Source of the DNA: Ephydatia muelleri
Lineage: Eukaryota; Porifera; Demospongiae; Spongillida; Spongillidae
Direction: 5' to 3'
Assembly (NCBI GenBank): GCA_013339895.1
Contig: JABACO010000002.1
Coordinates: forward strand, 4,793,235 to 4,857,234
Length of the DNA: 64,000 nucleotides
Every line of letters starts with the position of its first letter. Position 1 is the first letter of the stretch. Both the position numbers and the translations under genes were made by a program. Under the pieces are notes generated by a model. The model saw nothing but the letters and a program-made list of their open reading frames with translations, did not search any database and was not told the DNA's origin. Shown in pieces: positions 57,084 through 64,000 of this stretch.

Positions 57084-60000
57084 AAGTACTGTAACCTTCC
57101 ACAAAAGAGCCTCCATTTGGACAAATGATTGGGGTACAGCAAGTTGGACCATTGAAGCCACTTGTCTAAATGGAGGCACCTGTTATGATGGATATGATAC
57201 CTTCACCAATTGTACATGTGCACCAGGCTTCAATGGTACAAAGTGTTCCAATCATTACTGTACCTCAACCACTTGTCTAAATGGAGGCACCTGTTATGGT
57301 GGATATGGTACCTTCACCAATTGTACATGTGCACCAGGCTTCAGTGGACCGATATGTTCTAATGACATCAAATACTGCACCCCAACTACCTGTCAAAATG
57401 GAGGCACCTGTTATGATGGATATGGTACCTTCACCAATTGTACATGTGCACCAGGCTTCTATGGACTAACATGCTCCAATGATATCAACTACTGTACCCC
57501 AACCACCTGTCTTAATGGAGGCACCTGTTATGATGGATATGGTACCTACACCATCTGTATATGTGCACCAGGCTTCAGTGGACCAACTTGCTGCAATGAC
57601 ATCAACTACTGTACCCCAACTACTTGTCTAAATGGAGGCACATGTTATGATGGATATGGTAACTTCTCGACCTGTTTATGTACACCAGGCTTCAATGGGT
57701 CAAAATGTTCCAATCGCTACTGTACCCCAACCACATGTCTAAATGGTGGTACCTGTTATAGTGCAAATGGTACCTACATCAGTTGTACATATGCACCTGG
57801 CTTCAATGGATCAACCTGCTCCATTGACATCAAGTACTGCACCCCAACGATTTGTCGAAACGGAGGCACTTGTTATGATGGATATGGTACCAACAGAGGT
57901 TGTACATGTGCACAAGGTTTCAATGGACCAACATGTTCCAATGACATCAACAACTGTAACACAACGACCTGTTTAAATGGTGGCACCTGTTATGATGGAT
58001 ATGTTACCTACACCAATTGTACCTGTGCACCAGGCTTCTATGGGCTAACATGCTCTAATGACATCAACTATTGTAATGCAATCACCTGTCTAAATGGAGG
58101 GACCTGTTATGATGGATATGGTACCTACATAAATTGTACATGTGCACCAGGCTTCAATGGACCAATCTGCTCCAATGACATCAACTACTGTACCCCAACC
58201 ACCTGTCTAAATGGAGGCACATGTTATGATGGATATGGTGCCTTCACCAATTGTACATGTGAAACAGGCTTCAATGGGACTAATTGTTCCAATCACTACT
58301 GTACCCCAAACACCTGTCTAAATGGAGGCACCTGTGATGATGGTTATGGCACTTACATCAATTGTACATGTGCAGCAGGCTTCGATGGACTAACTTGCTC
58401 CGATGACATCAACTACTGTACCCCAACCACCTGTCTAAATGGAGGCTCCTGTTATGATGGATATGGTACATTCACCAATTGTACATGTGCACCAGGCTTC
58501 AATGGACCAATCTGCTCCAATGACATCAACTACTGTACCCCAACCACCTGTCTAAATGGAGGCACATGTTATGATGGATATGGGGCCTTCACCAATTGTA
58601 CATGTGAAACAGGCTTCAATGGGACTAATTGTACCAATCACTACTGTACCCCAAACACCTGTCTAAATGGAGGCTCCTGTTATGATGGATATGGTACAGT
58701 TACCAATTGTACATGTGCACCAGGCTTCGAAGGACTTACTTGCTCTAATGACATCAACTACTGTACCCCAACCACCTGTCTAAATGGAGGCTCCTGTTAT
58801 GATGGATATGGTACCTACACCAATTGTACATGTGAAATAGGCTTCAATGGGACTAATTGTTCCAATCACTACTGTACCCCAAACATCTGTCTAAATGGAG
58901 GCACCTGTTATGATGGATATGGTACCTACACGAATTGTACATGTGCACCAGGCTTCAATGGACTTACTTGCTCCAAGGACATCAACTACTGCACCCCCAC
59001 CACCTGTCTAAATGGAGGCACCTGTTATGATGGATATGGTACCTACACCAATTGTATGTGTGCACCAGGCTTTAGTGGACCGTTATGCTCTAATGACATC
59101 AACTACTGTACCCCAACCACCTGTCTAAATGGAGGCACCTGTTATGATGGATATGGTACCTTCACCATTTTTACATGTGCACCAGGCTTCTATGGACTAA
59201 CATGCTCTAATGACATCAACTACTGTATCCAAACCACGTGTCTAAATGGAGGCACCTGTTATGATGGATATGGTACCTACACCAATTGTACATGTGCACC
59301 AGGCTTCAATGGACCAATCTGCTCCAATGATATCAACTACTGTACCCCAACCACCTGTCTAAATGGAGGCACCTGTTATGATGGATATGGGGCCTTCACC
59401 AATTGTACATGTGCACCAGGCTTCAATGGGACTAATTGTTCCAATCATTACTGTACCCCAACCTCTTGTCTAAATGGAGGCACCTGTTATGATGGATATG
59501 GTACCTACACCAATTGCACATGTGCACCAGGCTTCAATGGACCAACTTGCTCCATTGACATCAACTACTGTACCCCAACTACCTGCCTAAATGGAGGCAC
59601 TTGCATCGAAGGATTAGGTCCACTTACAAGTTGTAGTTGTGCTGTGGGTTTTTCTGATAGTAATTGTAACACTGATCTTCCATTCTGTACCCCAAACACT
59701 TGTCTAAATGAAGGCACCTGTGTTGAAGGTTATGGTACTTCAGTATCATGTATTTGTTCACTGGGTATTGGTGGAACAAGTTCTTCTGACTCTGGTAAGG
59801 GCTGTATTTGTGATAAAGTTAAATTGGAATTGTATGCAGAATCATGCAAGGAAGACACTAGTTAAGTAATTCCAGTCATATTGTATGGCATTGATCTGTA
59901 AGGTACAGGTTGTATGTTGACATCTGCTAGGTATATGTATTGTAATTCTAAAAAATCATGGATGTGATTCTGCATAGTGGGCTCTTGAGCTCATAGAGAA

Positions 60001-60371
60001 TGGTCGTAACCACAATTGGGGTATTCTGGTTATTAAATAGCAGGTGCTTATTTTGCATTTGCTGATCCTAACTATAGGTATAGAAGACTATGCATTGGTG
60101 TGCTAAAAAGTAACATGCATTTAGAGCTATTATATCATATTATTATTTTGCATCAATTCCTCCAGTTCTGCCCCTCAGTGTGACAGTTGGAGCTGTGGCT
60201 GGATCTGCATTATTATCTTTACTGGTCATAGCTGGTGCAATTTGCTGTGCCATTTATCTGACTCGTACAAAGCAGAAGTACAACATTACCAAAGAACTAA
60301 ACTCCTTGAACACATCTGGTAGTGAACTTCAGTTGGGAAATAATAAGGCATACGTATCTGTATCTGCATAG
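57084..60371 (+). CDS. Membrane protein with 23 tandem EGF repeats
   Basis: A single exon (57084 or upstream to 59794) encodes 23 EGF units of 37-39 residues with the core CLNGGTCYDGYGT then NCTCAPGFNG. A GTAAGG donor at 59795 and TCCAG acceptor before 60166 join it in frame to an exon with one membrane helix (VGAVAGSALLSLLVIAGAIC) and a short tail ending in YVSVSA. Text read beyond 59794 in the array frame is intronic. Units 6 and 18 have lost a cysteine (CTYAPG, TIFTC) and unit 4 has an extra one. The first unit is disrupted by an inverted EGF piece at 57103-57159. The N-terminal exons and signal peptide are not identified, so the start is open. Role is inferred as cell-surface adhesion or receptor; a paralogue lies opposite at 61577-64000. 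Confidence 0.8.
57103..57159 (-). repeat. 57-bp inverted EGF-unit fragment at the start of the array
   Basis: The reverse complement reads GGCTTCAATGGTCCAACTTG, then CTGTACCCCAATCATTTGTC, then CAAATGGAGGC, i.e. an EGF unit with about 16 bp missing. It lies between TACTGTAACCTTCCAC and ACTTGTCTAAATGG, both plus-strand EGF text. Its length is a multiple of three and it is open in the plus-strand frame. Confidence 0.85.
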
Positions 60372-61576
60372 ACACATCTGAAGCAGTACACAACTATATT
60401 TAATGCAGACACCGACATGACACCACAGATCAAAGAGGATGATGTGAAAATCATTAACATTAATAGTGAAATGATGGGAAGTACTAAATTTTAACTACAT
60501 CTACTATGTTTGTGAAACAGTAGTGCATTTGTTTGGTCACAGTGTATGGTATATAATGAAATGTGTAAAGATTATTTCACACAAATGTGCACACTTTTAC
60601 TTCTTTCAAAACATATTCTACCCATACTCAATAATGTATTTCTGTTATTTTGAAACTAGAACATGGGCGAAGGTGGTCAAATTATCTACAGTAGGAACCA
60701 AAATGCTGTAGATGATCTAAGCAGGCCATTTTTCAGAGTTGTCTGGGGTGGTGAGATCGAGAAAACAACCTACATATATGTTAATTATGCGTGATGGTTT
60801 GAATAACTTAAGGTGGCTTGGTCTTGTCAAAAGTTATTCAGCAATTTAACCTTACTGGTTATATAACTGCAACTATTGTATATGAGTGTATTCAGCAAAA
60901 AAAAAAACTGCATATGCAGTACATCTCCAGCAAGGTATTACGACAAATGTGCATTTGTACACAAGGTCAAACTGAAGATACTGCACAGAGAATGGCAGTT
61001 GGGTCTAATGAGTTCAAATCGTGGGTATCATGACTTCAAGGAGTTGGAGTCTGAATAGTATATCTCTCCCTTCAACTCAGTGCTCTTGTTCACAACATGT
61101 ACTTTATAGCAATAGACTCACGCATTTTGGCTACTAGTCGCATGCATTTTGACAGGTCTGGTCTGCGACTTTCTCCCACCTAGGTCATCACGTGAGAAGT
61201 GATTTGTCCTTGCTATGCAGGGTGCCTTTTATACTAGAGAAAAACATCACTGTCATTCAATTCATATATCACTTGTACACATATTGTACCATGAACTTAA
61301 AGATGCCAAACAGCTAAGAGAACTGAACTGCTAATAACATACTACTATATTTCATGGGCTAAAAGTAGCCACTGCACAGATAACCCTTAAATGCAATGAT
61401 AATACGTGAGTAACAAGTAGAAGGAGTATCAGTAACTGCCAAATACAACGATACACATCATGAAGGTTACACAGTAACTAAATATGGCAGGTAACTAGAA
61501 GTACAAAGACTAACAAAGTGTTAACTTGTATGAACAAGGGTAAGCCATGTAGCAAGTGCAAGTAACCATGTAACTT
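60372..61576. other. Intergenic between the two EGF genes; nothing recognised
   Basis: Contains the 3' ends of two converging genes. No clear repeat or exon besides low-complexity A runs at 60898-60908. Confidence 0.5.
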
Positions 61577-64000
61577 TCAAAACCAATGGCTACCTGTAAG
61601 TAGTATGCACAACAATAACACATGCAAAGTAGTTGGGGTGCAGTAGTTGATGTCATTAGAACATATCGGTCCACTGAAGCCTGGTGCACATGTACAATTG
61701 GTGTAGGTACCATATCCATCATAACAGGTGCCTCCATTTAGACAAGTGGTTGAGGTACAGTAATGATTGGAACACTTTGTACCATTGACGCCTGGTGCAC
61801 ATGTACAATTTGTGAAGGTACCATATCCATCATAACAGGTGCCTCCATTTAGACAGGTGGTTGGGGTACAGTAGTTGATGTCATTGGAGCAAGTTGGTCC
61901 ATTAAAGCCTGGTGCACATGTACAATTCGTGTTGGTACCATATCCATCATAACAGGTGCCTCCATTTAGACAGGTAGTTGGGGTACAGTAGTTGATGTCA
62001 TTGGAGCAATTTATTCCATTGAATCCTGGTGCACATGTGCATGTTGTAGTGGAGTTTCCAATGTACAAACATGTTTCTCCAGCATTGTAGCATGGGTTAG
62101 CTTGGCATATGTCTGGGTAAATGAAGCATTGTCATTCACTTCACAATGCCTGAAATGTTTCAACACTCACCGATTATTGTAACACCAACATTGGCATAAT
62201 CAATGTAAGGAAGTGCTCGAAGATTAAACTGGAAAGTTGAAACAGATGGTTGAGGTATGTAATAAATCTGATCAGTTAGAATGTAGTCACTTGGACTATT
62301 AAGAATATATGGGAAGGAGTAGGTGTAGATGGATCCATAGTACAAGGTGGTAAATCCAAAGTAGTCAGTTGCTAGTCCTGTGTAGCCAACATATCCAGAT
62401 ATACTAATAACACAAGTTGTCCCTATTGGCAATGTTGGGTTGAAATAAAGTGTGAAGCCAAATATGATGGTATTAGACGGAGTGGTATTGAGAAATTTTA
62501 CGTCATAGAATGTGGCATTGAATGCAGCCCAATAACCACTGCTTGATAACACTGCAAATTTGGGGAAAACGTTTCATCAGATGGTGAGAATCAAATGGAT
62601 ACTCACGTGGAACACACAATCTAGATGTGTAGTTTCCATAGTAGTAAGATGGACAGGATGTTACACAAGTGATTCCATTTAAGTACTGAGGTTCAGCACA
62701 TCCTATTGAAGAAAGCTGTTAGTTGTGCAACATCTAAGCAGTCAGCAATGTATACCTTCTGGTACGATAGATGTGTTTTGAGTAGCATAGAAAACACTGA
62801 CTCCAGCAGAGTTCTGAACCACAACTGCATAGCTGAATGTAAAATGACAACAAGCTGTACTTCATACGTGCGCATTTATTGATACATACCCATACACAAA
62901 GAAACTGGCTCACAACACAACGTGCACACATGCCGCACATACAGGAAGACAATAGGTCCACTCCCTGAAGCTGGGGCGGTCCATGTCAAGGAGACGCTGT
63001 TCTTCACACTGTTACTGGTATGTGTGACTGCACTCTACACAAGAGATAGCCACGAATAGTCTGTGTGTATTCATTGTTATTCTTACCTCTGGAGGGGAGC
63101 ACTGACTAAACTGCTGTGATCCATCCCCACCCACCGAGAACGTTCCTACTGGAGTACCACTGACAGAGCTTCTAGCTTGGATCAGGAACCCTCTGAAGTT
63201 GCCTCCACTCAGAGTCACTGTACAATTGTATGTACATGTATATACCCTTTTAATTAAGGCCATGCGGTTTATCATCTGAACGATATACGGTATCTCAATG
63301 CTTTCGTTACTATAAGAGGAAAGTGTTAGAGGTTTGGAGCGGTCTAAGGGTGGGTCCTAGTGAAGAGGTTTGCCTTTCCGGCATGTCAACTGCTTCAGTT
63401 GTATACAAATATTGTCTCTACATGCCACTGCAGAACCAACTGATTAGTGCAATGGCGTTTCACTGCTGCGTGTGTATAACAAGTATGCAAGTTCGTGTGA
63501 GAGTTACTGTACGTGCACGAACTGGCATGAACACCCGTGGCTTTATGCATTACTCCGCTATCATGTTCGTGCATATTTAGGCACGTTGCCAAAAAGGATT
63601 CCCCCCCCCCCCCTCCCCCCTATAGTAATGTAGATTACACTTAGGCAGTAAAGAGCTCCCGCGGAATACAAGCGTACATGTACACTATTTTACGGTTCAA
63701 CATTGACTGCGCAATAGCTATAGTGAATTGTGTACCGCTGCGACGGGACTGTAAATTAATCGTTGCAGTCCTGTGCGACTAGCATCGTATATGGCTTCAT
63801 GCAAACGATCAGCGCGATAGACAAGCCTGCACGTGAAAATCTTACGTGTGTAGCTGTATCCAGGAGTGTAGTAGATGTTTCCTAGCTGATTGTACAGCTG
63901 AGAGATGTCCAACACAAAGGGACTTGATGACAGGCTCAGAGACTCGCCGTTATGTCCCTCGGGATATATCCTCGCACAGGCTGCTGCCGGCGCTCCCGTC
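61577..64000 (-). CDS. Reeler domain-EGF repeat protein, 5' partial
   Basis: Minus-strand exons, all phases agreeing: 64000-63846 (continues beyond the window), 63217-63087, 63034-62943, 62832-62756, 62702-62607, 62551-62171, 62112 to about 61577. The first exons form a Reeler (reelin-type) domain: ACARIYPEGHNGES, YTPGYSYT, TLTLSGGNFRGFLIQARSS, SVSLTWTAPASGSGPIVF. A cysteine pair exon (GITCVTSCPSYYYGN) and a 127-residue beta-rich module of unknown family follow. About five EGF units then follow, nearly identical to those of the plus-strand gene. The array stops abruptly inside a unit after YCTPTT, and the frame ends at 61577 with no membrane segment, so the 3' end looks truncated or a donor at CAG/GTAGCC near 61600 leads elsewhere. 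Probably extracellular. Confidence 0.75.
63601..63620. repeat. Poly-C tract in an intron of the Reeler-EGF gene
   Basis: Fourteen C, one T, then C, in the intron between the first two exons in the window. Confidence 0.85.

Noticed and set aside
59795..59865. C-terminal extension of the EGF frame to the TAA at 59863-59865
   Set aside because: A GTAAGG donor at 59795 joins in phase to the membrane-helix exon at 60166, which explains the gene better.

Overview
The window looks like nuclear DNA of an early-branching animal, most likely a demosponge. Supporting signs are intron-bearing genes with short GT-AG introns, a macroPARP, a receptor tyrosine kinase whose N-terminal extracellular domain resembles ones I associate with sponge receptors, EGF-array membrane proteins, a Reeler/EGF protein, a COR-Death fragment, and a very high load of DNA transposons and Ty3/gypsy-type elements. 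No ribosome-binding sites, operons or phage genes are visible. The species assignment is inference.

Layout. 1-383: 3' end of a mitochondrial ribosomal protein L10 gene (+). 2794-6645: a two-exon macro-domain PARP (-). 7968-9954: a deleted hAT-type element carrying a decayed Ginger1-like insertion. 10000-18500: mostly gene-free, with homopolymer tracts, a GT microsatellite, a glycogen-branching-enzyme relic (about 13.8-14.15 kb) and two perfect-looking foldbacks. 18650-21542: 5'-truncated Ty3/gypsy element (+) with a 3' LTR. 22632-27628: LTR-bounded element (-) with order Gag-protease-integrase-RT-RNase H, i.e. the Gmr1-like order, with a SCAN-like Gag. 27715-29395: frameshifted COR-Death pseudogene (-).

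30100-40013 is a transposon stack. A second copy of the same hAT element was hit by a Ginger1 DNA transposon (30710-34479, 4-bp duplication GGTC) and by a P/THAP9-like transposon (34732-39845, 7-bp duplication ATAAAAT, two convergent genes). The first hAT copy supplies the empty site for the Ginger1 insertion. 40490-42880: two head-to-head fragments of another Ty3/gypsy family. 42885-44690: 1.8-kb purine-rich tract, part of which recurs inverted at 48190-48740. 45024-45860: a small gene of an unnamed invertebrate family (-). 47150-48160: a large inverted repeat.

51147-55239 is an intact 14-exon receptor tyrosine kinase (749 aa, all phases consistent). 57084-60371 is a membrane protein with 23 EGF repeats (+). 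It faces, tail to tail, a Reeler-EGF gene (61577-64000, -, continuing beyond the window) whose EGF units are nearly identical; a 57-bp piece of EGF unit sits inverted at the 5' end of the plus-strand array.

Most transposon genes here are broken. The genes that appear functional are MRPL10, the macroPARP, the kinase, the EGF membrane protein, the Reeler-EGF gene and possibly the 45-kb gene. Exon models were made by reading splice signals and frames by eye; no similarity search was run.
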